Positions 35,895 through 47,290 of a stretch of DNA of 64,000 bases are shown here, one piece after another. Both the position numbers and the translations under genes were made by a program. Within the stretch, counting starts at the first letter, position 1. The number at the start of each line of letters is the position of its first letter. The notes below the pieces were generated by a model. That model searched no databases and had not been told where the DNA came from. It saw nothing but the letters and a program-made list of their open reading frames with translations. This DNA is from Impatiens glandulifera (taxonomy: Eukaryota > Streptophyta > Magnoliopsida > Ericales > Balsaminaceae): positions 9,597,721-9,661,720 of the forward strand of contig NC_061869.1 of assembly GCF_907164915.1 (NCBI RefSeq), in the 5' to 3' direction.

Positions 35895-36904
35895 GATCTA
35901 TCTAAAGGAGTGTGTTTCATGTGTGATCAAGAGTTTGACATAATAAAGAAGATGAGTATGCATGAATGCAAAAAGAACATGGTTATGGTTCATTATTTTG
36001 TATAGGCCAATTGGTCAATGTCTTTTTTCATTTTTTTCTTTTTATATGTATTCAGTTGCTATTAATAATAATGTTTTATAATTGAGAAAACTCATAGAAT
36101 GTTTTCAACTATAATTTGAATAATTAACTATGGTTAAGACTTTAAGAGTTATAAATGAAAAAAAAATATATAAAATGAGATTATAAATTATTTTTAAACA
36201 ATTTAAAACAAATTTTGTCAATTTAAATCAAACTATATTTAAATATAGATGTTTACTTAATTTTTTTAACTAAATTTTATTCATAAAAAAGAATAAAAAA
36301 AATCCTATATATAGTATGATAACAATTCTCTATCACAATATTTAAATTATTATCATCAAATTAAGAGATAATGTTACTTAAAGAGGATAAACAAAATGTT
36401 TATATTTATAAGTTTTTAAACATTGAAATTAGGACAATATAGAGTGTACTATAAATATTTGTTTCTTATGGTAAATATATAATTAAAAATAACTCGAAAA
36501 AATGTTAAAGTAAAAAATTGTAATAATATATATACAACATATATATAATTCATATGAGAGCATATTTTTAGAGTTACTGATGTATTGTACATTTTCTCGA
36601 TTCAGCTGCCTTTTCTTTGTTTTTTTCATTTCCTTCACTCACTTCCCCTTTCTTGATTTCTTCCACGTTTTCCCTTTCCACAACTTAAAACCTCTGTCTC
36701 TTCTTTGTTTTTTTCATTTCCTTCACTCACTTTCCCTTTCCTCTTCGGTATTGATTCTTACTTCTAGTTCAAGTTTCTTTGTTACCTCTTCATTCCCAAC
36801 CTTTAATTCTGAATTTCTTAGCCTTGTATCTTCCTTCTCCTATTCTTTAATTTAGATAAAATAATATTTTGAAATACACTCTAATTAGGGATATATTATA
36901 TAAA
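35895..36904. other. Spacer with a pyrimidine-rich duplicated block
   Basis: AT-rich spacer. At 36,600-36,850 is a C/T-rich stretch with an internal duplication: ttctttgtttttttcatttc recurs about 88 bp apart (near 36,612 and 36,700). The 91-residue frame over it is a low-complexity F/S/L protein and is not considered a gene. Confidence 0.6.
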
Positions 36905-37045
36905 AATAGATTAAGTATATAACCCACAATCACACTTAACTATTTAACCGACGTAGAACTTGCTTCCGAACGGACTCGAACCTAGGAAGCGCTTTGAGTT
37001 TAAATGAGGTTATGACGGTATATTATCATACTAGTTCTCCCTTAG
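36905..37045 (-). repeat. tRNA-like repeat, copy 1 (possible SINE remnant)
   Basis: On the minus strand reads ggttcgagtcc (a perfect B-box-like word), followed by tta-aatagttaagtgtg and ggttatatacttaatc. A related block lies at 39,182-39,335. The B box plus shared tail suggest a tRNA-derived SINE, but no clear A box or target duplication is seen. Confidence 0.4.
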
Positions 37046-37186
37046 TTTAAAAAAAATGTAGTTCAACTTCGCATTTTCAAACATGTCCTGTGATTATGAC
37101 TAGTCTTTTACTTACATACGTTTGTTATAAAAGAAATCATGAATAACCAGCTGTCTATGTTTACTGTTTGCCACAACATCAAGATT

Positions 37187-37292
37187 CATGCATGATCTGT
37201 CATGCCTAGGTCTAGTCATGTGGAGAAAACATAAACGTGGCATGTGTTGGAATCCTGTCATTCCACGTAACTACTTACGTTCTCTTCATGCA
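37187..37292 (+). promoter_or_regulatory. Seed-type promoter motifs of PER1
   Basis: RY element CATGCATG at 37,187-37,194, ABRE-like ACGTGGC at 37,235-37,241, a further ACGT core in ccacgtaa (about 37,263), and a second RY core CATGCA at 37,287-37,292. A TATA-like atatatataa lies near 37,327. RY plus ABRE is the usual arrangement in ABI3/ABI5-controlled seed genes, matching the known seed and desiccation expression of 1-Cys peroxiredoxins. Confidence 0.6.
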
Positions 37293-37405
37293 CCATTACA
37301 CATGTAAACCTCCATTAATGAATTCACATATATATAACACCAACAATATCAAAGTATCATCATATCTTCATCTTTGTTCTTGATCAATCACTTAAAAAAT
37401 CAAAC

Positions 37406-38138
37406 ATGCCTGGACTAACAATCGGTGATATCATACCCAACTTGGAAGTAGAAACAACCAAAGGCAAATTCAAGATCCATGACTTCATCGGAGAAAATTG
37501 GATCCTTCTCTTTTCTCACCCAGGTAATTAACCAACTAATTACTGACATTTTTTCTCAATAAACATTAACTGATCATGAATTTATAACAGGTGATTTCAC
37601 CCCAGTTTGCACAACCGAACTAGGAATGATGGCCAAATACTCCAAACAATTCATTGAAAAGGGAGTAAAACTTCTAGGTCTATCCTGTGATGACTTAACA
37701 TCCCATATGGAATGGATCAAAGACATAGAATCAAACAATGGAGGACATAAAGTTGATTATCCAATCATAGGTGATTCAAAAAGAGAAATAATCAAACAAC
37801 TTAACATGGTTGATCCAGATGAGAAAGATGGTAAAGGAAATAACATGCCATCTCGTGCTCTTCATATAATTGGACCAGATAAGAAGATAAAACTGAGTTT
37901 CTTGTATCCAGCTACAACTGGTAGGAACATGGATGAGGTTTTGAGGGTGGTTGAGTCTTTACAGAAGGCTAGAAAGTATAATAATAAGGTGGCTACACCG
38001 GTTAATTGGAATCCAGGTGAGAAAGTGGTTATAGCTCCTAGTGTTACTGATGAAGATGCTAGGAAGATGTTTCCACAAGGGTTTCAAACTGTTGATCTTC
38101 CTTCTAATAAGAAATATCTGCGATATGCACAAGTTTGA
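37406..38138 (+). CDS. PER1: 1-Cys peroxiredoxin (seed/dormancy type)
   Basis: Reduces hydrogen peroxide and organic peroxides with a single catalytic cysteine; Prx6 class, typically in nucleus and cytosol of embryo and aleurone. Exons 37406-37523 and 37591-38138 give 221 aa (family about 216-220). Starts [18 protein letters not shown]; the peroxidatic C46 lies in [11 protein letters not shown], and no resolving Cys is at the 2-Cys position. The Prx6 C-terminal domain is present ([30 protein letters not shown]). Basic KARKYNNK precedes it, where barley PER1 has a nuclear signal. Only one coding intron, placed between PG and the active-site loop. Promoter carries RY and ABRE motifs. Confidence 0.94.
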
Positions 38139-39181
38139 TGAAATATGCATAATGTTGTAATTAGATGAATGATTAGATCATTCATTATCTATCTATGTTT
38201 GTATAAAGTGTATGCCAGTTTCATCACTTGTTTTTTTTTTTGTTTTCCACTTCTATGAAATGTTACTGGTTTAATAATAAAATTGTGTTTACTTATTTAG
38301 TTGTTAAATCAGATATTAATGATTAAGAAAAGTGATAGAAATATCTTTCTCAAAATTTAATCATCTATATTGTTATCTCCATTAGACTAAGCTTAAATCT
38401 CCTGAAATTGCTGTAATTACTTGGATGAAAAAAAATCACACCCATGGATGTGGTAAAAACAAAATATCTTAATATGGAGAGAAATCAAGGTAGCTCAGTA
38501 TGGCTGTGGTAAAAATCATTGTAGGGGTAAGTTTCATGTTGACAAACCCAATTTAACCTGATTTTGATTCAAAATAAAAAATACATGACCTTAATTTGGA
38601 GAGAGAAATGAAAAAATGATGTATAATGATGTATTATGAAGTAATCTTGGATTCTAGGGTAAAATAAATAAATAAAAAGCACTTTGATATTTAGGGTAAA
38701 CAAATTAAAAAAATAAATAAAAAGCACTTGGATCAAATATCTCAGATATTTGAGGGTTTTTTTCTTATTTTGTAAAAAAAAATGTTTGATAAAAAAAATT
38801 AAGTTATTTAAGTTTTTAATTGATTTAATTATAAAAATAATTTTTATATTTAAAATTTATAGTTAAAATAATAGTGTAATATCATGGATTGAATTTTTAT
38901 AAAATTAAATAAATTATAAAAACACGTTATTCATTAAATTTGTCTTTTGAGTATGTGTAATTTCTTAAATATATTCATAATATAAAAATATGTTTGTTTA
39001 TATTCACGAAGTTCATATTTATCCAAAGAAAAAAAAAATTAAGTCTTAAACGGCATATTTTATTATTTTTTAATATATATTTTTATTTTTAGATTATTAT
39101 CTTTTTTTTATTTATTTATTCATCCACTCTAACCATTAAAGAATAATAAATAATACACAACTATTATAAAAATAAATAAAT
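38139..39181. other. Spacer downstream of PER1
   Basis: Likely PER1 3' UTR to about 38,280 (aataataaaattg). Then AT-rich DNA with a near-duplicate pair at 38,655-38,730 (taaaaagcacttgga / taaaaagcactttga). No coding signal. Confidence 0.6.
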
Positions 39182-39335
39182 AACGGATTAAGTATGTAAC
39201 CAACAAACACACTTAACCATTTAACTAGGCGCGAAACTTACTAGTTCTGCGCCTGACGGGGGCTCGAATCCAGAAACTTAGACGCAGAACTTATCGCACT
39301 CAAATTCAGAAACTTAGGGTTAGTATCCACATTTT
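39182..39335 (-). repeat. tRNA-like repeat, copy 2 (possible SINE remnant)
   Basis: Minus strand reads ggattcgagcccccgtc (B-box-like) followed by gttaaatggttaagtgtg and ggttacatacttaatc, matching copy 1 at 36,905-37,045. It abuts the truncated LTR of the copia element, so it may have contributed to losing the outer end of that LTR. Confidence 0.4.
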
Positions 39336-39421
39336 ATTGCTGATAGTATTTATTAATGATGAAATATGAAAGATCAAAAGTCATACATAATGATATCCAT
39401 TTATTATTATATTTATAATAC
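39335..39421 (-). repeat. 3' LTR, truncated
   Basis: Matches the right half of the 5' LTR at 44,205-44,272 (attaa.gatgaaatatgaaag, then catttattattatattta). The outer part is missing next to the tRNA-like repeat. Confidence 0.6.
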
Positions 39422-39710
39422 TCTCCTAATTAAAAAGTGGGATACAACAATGGTAAAGGGAAAAAGAGTACAGTATGCTTAGTTGAATCTCTTTGTAACA
39501 TCACTTTATACTTTTGAATCTCTGCGTGCCAATTTTATACACTAACTTTTCAAAGGTCGTAGTAGGCAATGCCTTTGTAAATAGATCTGCTAGATTATCT
39601 GATGAACGAATTTGATGAAACATCAATATCACCTTTCTTCTAGAGATCATGAGTGAAAAAGAATTTTGATGATATATATGTTTCGTTCTATCGCCTTTAA
39701 TATATCATTC

Positions 39711-40175
39711 CTATAATTGTGCATTACAAGCAGCATTATCCTCGTATAAAATTGTTGAAGAATTCTTATTTACTAATAAACCACATGATTCTCGAATGTG
39801 ATGCATAATTGATTTCAACCACACACATTCTCGACTTGCTTCATGAATAGCTATGATCCGTGAATGATTGGTAGATGTAGCGATAATTGTTTGTTTCATA
39901 AATCTCCATGATATAGCTGTACCACCATATGTGAATACATAACCCGTTTGAGACCTACCATTATAAGGATCAGATAAATACCATACATCTGCGTACCCAA
40001 TCAATTCAGCTTCACATACATATAGATAATATAATCCCATGTCCATAGTTCCTTGAAAGTACCGAAAAATATGTTTAACTCCATTCCAGTGTCTCTTTAT
40101 CGGTGAAGAACTATATCTCGCTAGTAAATTTACTACAAATGATATACCGGTTCTAATATGACTAACTAGATACAT
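39711..40175 (-). pseudogene. Copia RNase H domain
   Basis: Reads LVSHIRTGISFVVNLLARYS, WNGVKHIFRYFQGT, then the RNase H block GYADVWYLSDPYNGRSQTGYVF and LYEDNAAC. It is in the same frame as the reverse transcriptase upstream, separated only by one in-frame stop (at 40,254-40,256). Truncated at the C-terminal end. Confidence 0.8.
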
Positions 40176-40253
40176 TAACGCTCCAATAGCACTAAGATAT
40201 GGTACTTCAGGACCAATTAATTCTTCATCACTTATACGAGGTCGAAATGAGTC

Positions 40254-40790
40254 TTAATTCACATCAAGCGATCTCACGATTATTGGACTACTCAAGAGAT
40301 GTGCTTTATCCATAAAAAATCTTTTTAGTTTTTTTGATGTATAAGAAGATTGATGGACAAAAATTACATTCTCTAAATGATGAAGTTGCAAGCCAATACA
40401 TAACTTTGTTTTCTCGAGATCTTTCATCTCAAATTCTTTCTTGAGATAATCAATTGTTTCAGATAGTTCATATGTTGTTCCAATAATATTCAGATCGTCC
40501 ACATAAATTACAATTATTAGAAATTGTGATCCAGATCTCATGATAAATACACATGAACATATTGGATCATTTTGAAATCCATTCTTTAACAAATATTCAC
40601 AAAGACGTTTATACCACATACGTCCAGATTGTTTCAATCCATATAGAGATCTGGATAATTTAACTGAGTAAAGGTCTTGACGATCTGAACTACATGCTTC
40701 AGGCATTTTAAATCTTTCTGGGAGTTTCATGTATATGTTGTTCTCAAGGGAGCCATATAAATATGCCGTAACAACATCCAATAATCTCAC
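40254..40790 (-). pseudogene. Copia reverse transcriptase
   Basis: Reads DVVTAYLYGSLENNIYMKLP, LYGLKQSGRMWYKRL, the catalytic VIYVDDLNIIG and EFEMKDLEKTKLCIGLQL. The first catalytic Asp (DVVTAYLYG) and the YVDD pair are kept. The frame ends at a single stop that replaces a codon before DSFRPR; upstream it is frameshifted relative to the integrase. Confidence 0.85.
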
Positions 40791-41085
40791 CTACAATTTC
40801 TCGTGTATTAAAAACTTATCAAATATCTAAATATTGTTGCACCTACCACAGGAGAATATGTCTTCTCATAATCAATACCAGGTCTTTGCGAGAATCCCTA
40901 GGCTACAAGTCGTGCTTTATATTTGATAATTTCATTTTTCTCATTTCTTTTTCTTATAAATACCCATTTATAACCAATCGGTTTAATACATTCAGAAGTA
41001 CAGACGATAGGTCCAAAAACTTTGTGTTTTGCGAGCGATTTTAATTCAGCTTCAATCGCATCTTTCCATTTCGGCTAATCATTTC

Positions 41086-42276
41086 TCAGTCTGCATTATT
41101 CAACAGACTTTGGTTGAAGATCTCATCTTCATTAACAATATCGCATGCTATAGCATATGAAAAATTTTCATTGATGTCAATTTCGTCTCGATTCCATCTT
41201 TTTTCAGTCAAAACATAGTTTATAGAGATCTCTTCATTTTCAGGTACTTGTGATTCATCCGGAATCATTTTTTCGATGACTGTGTACTCTTTTAGAGTAA
41301 TTGTTTCCTCAATTTGAGCTTCTTTTCTTTTTCGAGAATTTTTATCTTTGGAACCGACTAGTCTACCACGCTGCACTTACATTTTAGGCTCGTTAACAGT
41401 AATGGGTTGTCCTTCAGGGACATCAATCCTAATTGGAGCATTTAGAGTTGGAATATAGGACTTGGTAACTTTCTTAGGGTCAGTAAAAGCATCTGGCAAT
41501 TGATTTGCTAAATTTTGCAAGCGAATAATTTTCTGAACTTCAAGTTTAAATTGTTTTGTACGAGGATCATAATGAGCTAATGATAACTCATGCCAGATTA
41601 TTTTCTTTTCCAACTGCTTATTTTCCCCTTTTAATGTTGGAAATATCATTTCATCGAAATAACAGTCGGCAAATCGTGCCGTGAATAAATCATCCGTCAA
41701 TGGCTCAAGAAATTTAATTATAGACGGTGATTCATATCCAACATATATCCCCAATCTCCTTTTTAGCACATATACTACACATCCGAAAATTCTTAGATGA
41801 AAAATATTTGGTTCCCGACCATAAACCATTTCTAAAGGGGAGACCTCGTTATAATTTGTCGCCGCATGTAAAATACCATATCCCCAAACTTGTATTGGAA
41901 GTTTCGTTTTCATAAGCAATGGTCTTGCAATTAATTGAAGAAGTTTTATCAATGACTCTGTAAGGTCATTTTGTGTGTGAACATGTGATACTGGATGTTC
42001 AATATTTATCCCAATTGACATACAATAATTATTAAAAGCTTGGGAGGTGAATTCTCTAGCATTATCAAGACGAATAAATTTAATTAAATAGTCTAGGAAG
42101 TGAGCTCGTAATTTGATAATTTGAGCAAGTAATCTTGCAAATGCTTGATTACGAGTTGATAATAAACACACATGTGACCATCTTGTGGATGCATTAATTA
42201 ATACCATAAAATATCTGAATGGTCCACATGGTGGGTGAATATGCTCATATATATCACCTTGTATTTTTTCAAGCAA
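41086..42276 (-). pseudogene. Copia integrase and linker
   Basis: Two segments in one frame (42,276-41,377 and 41,376-41,086) separated by one stop. Integrase core: the first catalytic Asp is changed (LINASTRWSHV; normally LIDASTRW), the second is kept (RLDNAREF), and the Glu is kept (DLTESLIK). About 15 residues around the HAAT..YSPL region are missing. The linker is acidic/basic and poorly conserved. Inactive by inference. Confidence 0.85.
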
Positions 42277-42696
42277 TTTTAAGGGTTCAACCCTGATTTT
42301 AGGGTTGATATTTAATATTTATTTTATTTAATGAAGAAAATGAACGCACTACCCAAAATTCATTGGGTAGAAAAATCTTTTAGTTTTTCAGCCACCTGAA
42401 TGATTAATTATTCTTGGTATCATAATAAAATTATTTTAATTAACAAACTTCTAATTTGTAACCACATGTACTTCGTCAACACTTATGTTTGTGAGATATA
42501 ATCCAGAAGAAATTGCGGGTAATTTTTTACCCGAGATAATACTTGTGATATATACATATTCTTTATTACTTTCATTTGATGTCTCAATGTGATATCCATT
42601 TCTGCGGATATCTTTAAAACTCAACAAGTTTCCTTGAGACTTGGACGAATATAAAGCATTATCAACACAAATATTGTTCCTCTAGGTAATATAATA

Positions 42697-42882
42697 TTAC
42701 TTTTTCGGAGCCTTCAACAATTTTGAACTATCCGATATTGTATTCACGCATGTCTCATTCATCACCAAGAAAGTAAAAAATCTCTTACTTTTTAAAATAA
42801 TATGTGTTGATGCACTGTATACAAGACAACTGCATTTTTCATTCATCAAGTATTCGCTTCCAAGAATCTTCATTTTCTTCAT
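42697..42882 (-). pseudogene. Copia aspartic protease region
   Basis: CLVYSASTHIILKSKRFF corresponds to the copia protease active site, which is normally C.VDSGATxHI or VDSASTH. The catalytic Asp is Tyr here, so this protease could not work. Stops separate it from the integrase. Confidence 0.7.
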
Positions 42883-43179
42883 TAAATAAAATAAATATTA
42901 ATAATAAACGATACATGAACTGATAATAATAATTCAAACGCAACATCAAACTAAATATAGTCTTGATAAAATATAAGTTTTATTTATTATTATATATATA
43001 TATATATAGATAGAAAATTGTATTAAACATTATAAAAGAAACACAAATATCCAATGATTTCATTCTAATTTTTATTCTCGACAAGAAAGTCGGCTACATC
43101 AAACTGAGAAATCATTGAGACCAAAAGTTATTTTATCATCACCGGAAGCCGAAGCCAAAGCCAAGTTGGTCTCCATTAT

Positions 43180-43905
43180 CATTTTTTCATCATTGAAAAT
43201 AAAGTCGGTCTCGATGGACCCTTTTCCTTTAGCGATGCTTGATAAAGATCGATAAAATATTTTGGTGTACAACAAGTACGCGACCTATGACTATTCATAC
43301 CGCAACGATAGCATTTGTTTTTCATAGTCTTATTGATTTGATCCATTTTATTATAATGTATTTCTTTATTGTTTTCCCTTTTATCATATGACCACCACCA
43401 CGTCCACGACCATTTATGCGGGAATGACCTGAAAAATGACTATGGCCACGACCACGATGTTGCACTCTATAATTATATGATGTCACATTCACTTCAGGGA
43501 ATGAAGTCGATCTAGTTGGACGGGCCTCATGATATTTCATCAAAAGCTCATTATTTTGTTCGACCAATAATAGACATGATATCAATTTAGAATACTTCTC
43601 AAATTGAGCTTTTGGAAGAATGATCGTTTTCAAATGATCGTACATTTCTTTCAGATTGTTCCATAGGACCAATGAATCTTTCACAGTGTGAAATACTCAA
43701 TTTTTAAACCTTCGTGAAGATGACGACAAAGGAAAATCATTGTTTTGGCCTTATCATGGTCAGATGTGATGTGTTCATCTTTGATAGTATTTCCAAGACC
43801 ATTGGAGGTAAAATGAATTTCAACATCTTAATCAATGAAGGGTAATTCTTTCCGGTGATGTCAAGAGCCGTGAACTCCAATTTCGTGAGGTTCGACATGA
43901 AATTT
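43180..43905 (-). pseudogene. Copia gag with zinc knuckle
   Basis: Begins near 43,905 (MSNLTKLEFTALDITGKNY), passes through frame changes, then DSLVLWNNLKEMYDHLKTII, an RGRGRGGG-like basic stretch, and a CX2CX4HX4C zinc knuckle (CYRCGMNSHRSRTC) at about 43,280-43,325 on the minus strand. At least two frame breaks. Confidence 0.8.
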
Positions 43906-44059
43906 GTGATAAAATAAATTAGTTTGAAAGGTTTCGAAGATAACTTTTGTCAACCTTGATCGATTTGGTTTTTACAAATGAGGTGCGAAATTTGGCTACC
44001 ACAGACGAGGAGGGAGCATTGACCTTTGCTTCGAAAACGAAAGACTCGTGCTGATAACG

Positions 44060-44272
44060 TGTTATATATAAACGAATAATACAAAGAATAAGAGAGAGTC
44101 AAGGGAGAGAGATTCTTATTATTCATCGAATGATACAACATACCATACCTATCCTATTTATAGGACTAAAAATAAAAAATAATAAATGTAAAATATGAAA
44201 TAATATTTTTTTATTAACGATGAAATATGAAAGAACAAATATCATATCATATGTATGACATTCATTTATTAT
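44060..44272 (-). repeat. 5' LTR
   Basis: About 213 bp, TGTTATATA... at its inner (plus-strand left) edge, with a TATA-like tcctatttatagga. Shares its outer third with the 3' LTR. Next to it inside the element is the primer-site-like cgttatcagcacgag on the minus strand. Confidence 0.6.
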
Positions 44273-44339
44273 TATATTTAATAACGTTAATAAAATAATA
44301 TTTTTAATTAAAATATATATTATTATTTCAAATCAATTA

Positions 44340-44410
44340 TACTTGATCGGCACTCTCTCTCACACTGGAGGTTTACTTGATCGGCACTCTCTCTCATCGG
44401 TTTACTTGAT
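44340..44410 (+). repeat. Short tandem repeat, ~34 bp unit
   Basis: The word cttgatcggcactctctctc occurs twice, followed by a third partial (tttacttgatccg). Lies between the copia 5' LTR and the STIPL1 duplicate. Confidence 0.7.
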
Positions 44411-44539
44411 CCGATATTAATTTTAAATTTTTTAAAGAAATGTATTTTAAATATTTTTTTAAAGTTGATAAATTGATTATTAAAAGGATAATTGAGAAGA
44501 ATATAAAATGGGATATAAAAATAGAGGTCTAATAACGAC

Positions 44540-47290
44540 CGGCCGACCTTCTTCTAGAAGCAAATACACCTACAAGAGGAGAAAGGGGAAAAGGAAGATA
44601 CCGAAGAAGAAGGGACGAAGATTCAGAAGAAGAAAGGACGAAGATTCTCTTTCTGTTCTTCAAAAAAGTATCTTGTTAGTTGATGTGATTATTATGATTC
44701 TTATTTCGCGATTTTGCTTTTGATTGTCTACAGATTGAAAAAGAAATCTACGAGATGAACGATAACAACCACTACAAACAAACCAAAGAAGATGAGAATC
44801 TATACGATGTAATTGCAGACTATTCCGACTCTGCCGATGATGATTCATCCTCACGAAAACGTAGAAAGGATCGCGACGGACGGAAAGATGACCTCACTAA
44901 CCCCGTCAGTTTCATCTCCACAGGTACATTGCTGAAACCCTTAGTTAGAAAATCAGATATAAGAACAACGAAGGATGTTGGAGGATTTGAGAAATATACA
45001 AAAGGAATTGGAATGAAACTGTTGGAGAAAATGGGGTATAAGGGAGGTGGACTTGGGAAGAACGAGCAGGGAATTGTAGCTCCAATTGAAGCTAAGTTAA
45101 GACCTAAGAATATGGGAATGGGTTTCAATAATTACAAAGAATTCGCACCTGTATTGCCTCAGTTAGAGGTGAAGATGACAAGTGATAAACAATGGATTAA
45201 GGGAAAGAGGAAGAAGAAGGACTTTTACATTACAGCAGACGAGTTATTAGCAAAGAAGGAAGATCAAGGATTTGAGGTCCTTCAAAAGGTAATCGACATG
45301 CGTGGGCCACAAGTAAATGTGCCAATGCCTGAACTGCAACACAATCTAAGGTTGATAGTTGAATTAGCTGAACTCGATATTCTAAAAATCGACAGTGATT
45401 TGAGGAACGATAAGGAAACGGCTATCAGCTTGAAGAAGGAGAAATCGAGGCTCGAACACGAGTTTACTCATCAGAAACTACATCTAAACAACATGGAGGA
45501 GATCGAAAGTGTATTAAGCTATATAGAAGAACAGAATTCATTAGGAATTCTAACACTAAATTCGCTAGCAAATCATTTTAACGACCTAAGGAGAAAATAC
45601 CCAGAAGATTATAAGCTCTGTAACTTATCATCCATAGCTTGTGATTTCGCTCTTCCCCTGTTCATTCGAGTATTTCAAGGGTGGGATCCACTTAGAAACC
45701 CTCTTCATGGGTTCGAATTGGCACAACTATGGAAAAATGTGTTACAAGACGAGGAAAGTAGCAATATTTTTGAACAAGTGGTTTTGTCTGCTATAAGAAT
45801 ATCGGGTATAAACACATGGGAACCAAGAGATCCCGAGCCAATGCTTAGACTAATGGAGACATGGGAAAAGTTATTGTCTTTTTCGGTTATTCAACATATA
45901 TTGGACAGCATCGTCATGCCGAAACTATCAGCAGCTGTTGATTCGTTGGACCCACGTCGCGAAACTGTTCCAATCCACGTTTGGGTTCATCCATGGCTGA
46001 CATTCCTCGGATCGAAATTGAACAGTTTATACCACATGATAAGGATGAAACTAAGCATGGTTCTGGATGATTGGCATCCGAGCGACGCCTCCGCCTATAC
46101 TAACTTATCCCCTTGGAAATCGGTGTTCGATTCCGCCAGCTTGGGAGAATCTGTTGCGTCGATTCATCGTCCCGAAACTGCAGATCGTGCTTCAAGAATT
46201 TGAAATAAACCCGGCGAATCAGAAACTCGATCAATTCTATTGGGTCGTTTTGTGGGTTTCTGCAATCCCTGTTCATCTGATGGTCGATTTGCTGGAGAGG
46301 TTCTTCTTTTCAAAATGGTTACAAGTTCTATATCATTGGTTAAGTTTGAATCCTAATTTACAGGAGGTTCATCGATGGTATATAGGTTGGAAAGGTCTCA
46401 TACCGGCGGAACTACAATCGCACGAGAACATTCGATATCAATTCACTATCGGATTGAATATGATCGATCGTTCAATCGAGGGTATGGAAGTTGTTCAGCC
46501 GGTTATGAGAGAGGAAAGACAGGCGGAATTATTACAGAGAGTTGAAATGGATAACTGTAATGGAGTTGAGATGACGTTGAAGGAAGTGGTAGAAGCTCAT
46601 GCACAGCATCATGGTTTGTTGTTTAAGCTGAAACAGGGGAGGATGCATGATGGGAATCAGATATATGGTTATGGGAATATTAGTATATACATTGATTCAA
46701 TCAACCAGAGACTGTATGCTCGGAAGGATGAGAGTTGGGTTTTGACGAATCTCGATAGGTTGCTTGAACTTCATAACAGTTCTGTTGGGAAAAAGCAGTG
46801 AATCCAGAAACCAAAGGCTAAGGGCTAAGGCTAATGTATGTTTTCCTTTCTCTTCTTGTTTGTGCAATATTATGAAACTGGATATCTTTTAGATAGAACA
46901 ATTATATAAGAAATGTAGTAATGCCTAGCAGCAGCTGAACTGATGAAATTTGCTTCATAAGATTAGAGTGCATTTTGATGGAAAACCTATGTAGAATTTG
47001 CACCTGGTTGGAATGCTAATATGTTTTCATGGCTTGTGATCAAACTTGTCTCCTTTAAGGCTTCAATATATTTGAATGATTTTTTCTTTCCCAATGTCAA
47101 ATTTCTTGCTTTATTTGACTGTTTCCATATATATGAGTGGATTTGGAAATGTTATTTTGTGACTTCTATTAGTTGGTATTCTCAATTTAGTTGCAAAAAC
47201 CTTTTCCCTGCCTTGTTGTTTTTGGTATAGCCCACATATGTTTTATGTGGGCAAAATGATGCAATATTGTTTGATAAAACTGTGTATTGT
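44540..47290 (+). repeat. Segmental duplicate 1 (partner 54,590-57,890)
   Basis: Homology to the second copy covers ~200 bp of 5' flank (caaat.cacctacaagag, ttattatgattcttatttcg), the gene, and ~450 bp of 3' flank (ggctaaggctaatgtatg, ggatatcttttagatagaac). The presence of flanks on both sides and of intron sequence shows a DNA-level duplication and not a retrocopy. Confidence 0.85.
44755..46801 (+). pseudogene. STIPL1/NTR1 duplicate, broken by one frameshift
   Basis: Copy of the TFIP11-family gene at 54,803. From ATG 44,755 the frame is open for 482 codons, keeps the G-patch ([20 protein letters not shown]), then shifts near 46,140, where one extra T (agcttgggag against aactgggag) leads to a stop at 46,203. 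The other frame continues the family to the usual stop at 46,801. Compared with the intact copy it lacks ~30 codons of the N-terminus, the intron except its first ~20 bp plus ~95 codons of exon 2, and four further blocks of ~10-18 codons; all these losses keep the frame. The retained intron start is read as codons (GTLLKPL). It could still give a truncated protein with a G-patch. Confidence 0.85.

Larger units (their letters stand above)
39335..44272 (-). mobile_element. Decayed Ty1/copia LTR retrotransposon
   Basis: Read on the minus strand, the order is 5' LTR, gag, protease, integrase, reverse transcriptase, RNase H, 3' LTR, which is the copia order. The 5' LTR (44,060-44,272) ends ...tatataaca, followed by a primer-site-like cgttatcagcacgag. 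The 3' LTR is only partly kept (about 39,335-39,421); both LTRs share tgaaatatgaaag and tttattattatattta. A purine-rich tract precedes the 3' LTR. The coding parts carry stops, frameshifts and lost catalytic residues, so it is not autonomous. Confidence 0.85.

Noticed and set aside
36580..36855. 91-residue F/S/L-rich frame
   Set aside because: Low-complexity pyrimidine tract with an internal duplication; no family resemblance.
44508..44723. 71-residue basic frame (RSKYTYKRRKGKRK)
   Set aside because: Corresponds to the 5' flank of STIPL1, purine-rich and not open in the second copy.
44755..46203. Treating the STIPL1 duplicate as a processed retrocopy
   Set aside because: Homologous flanks on both sides and a retained intron start show a genomic duplication.
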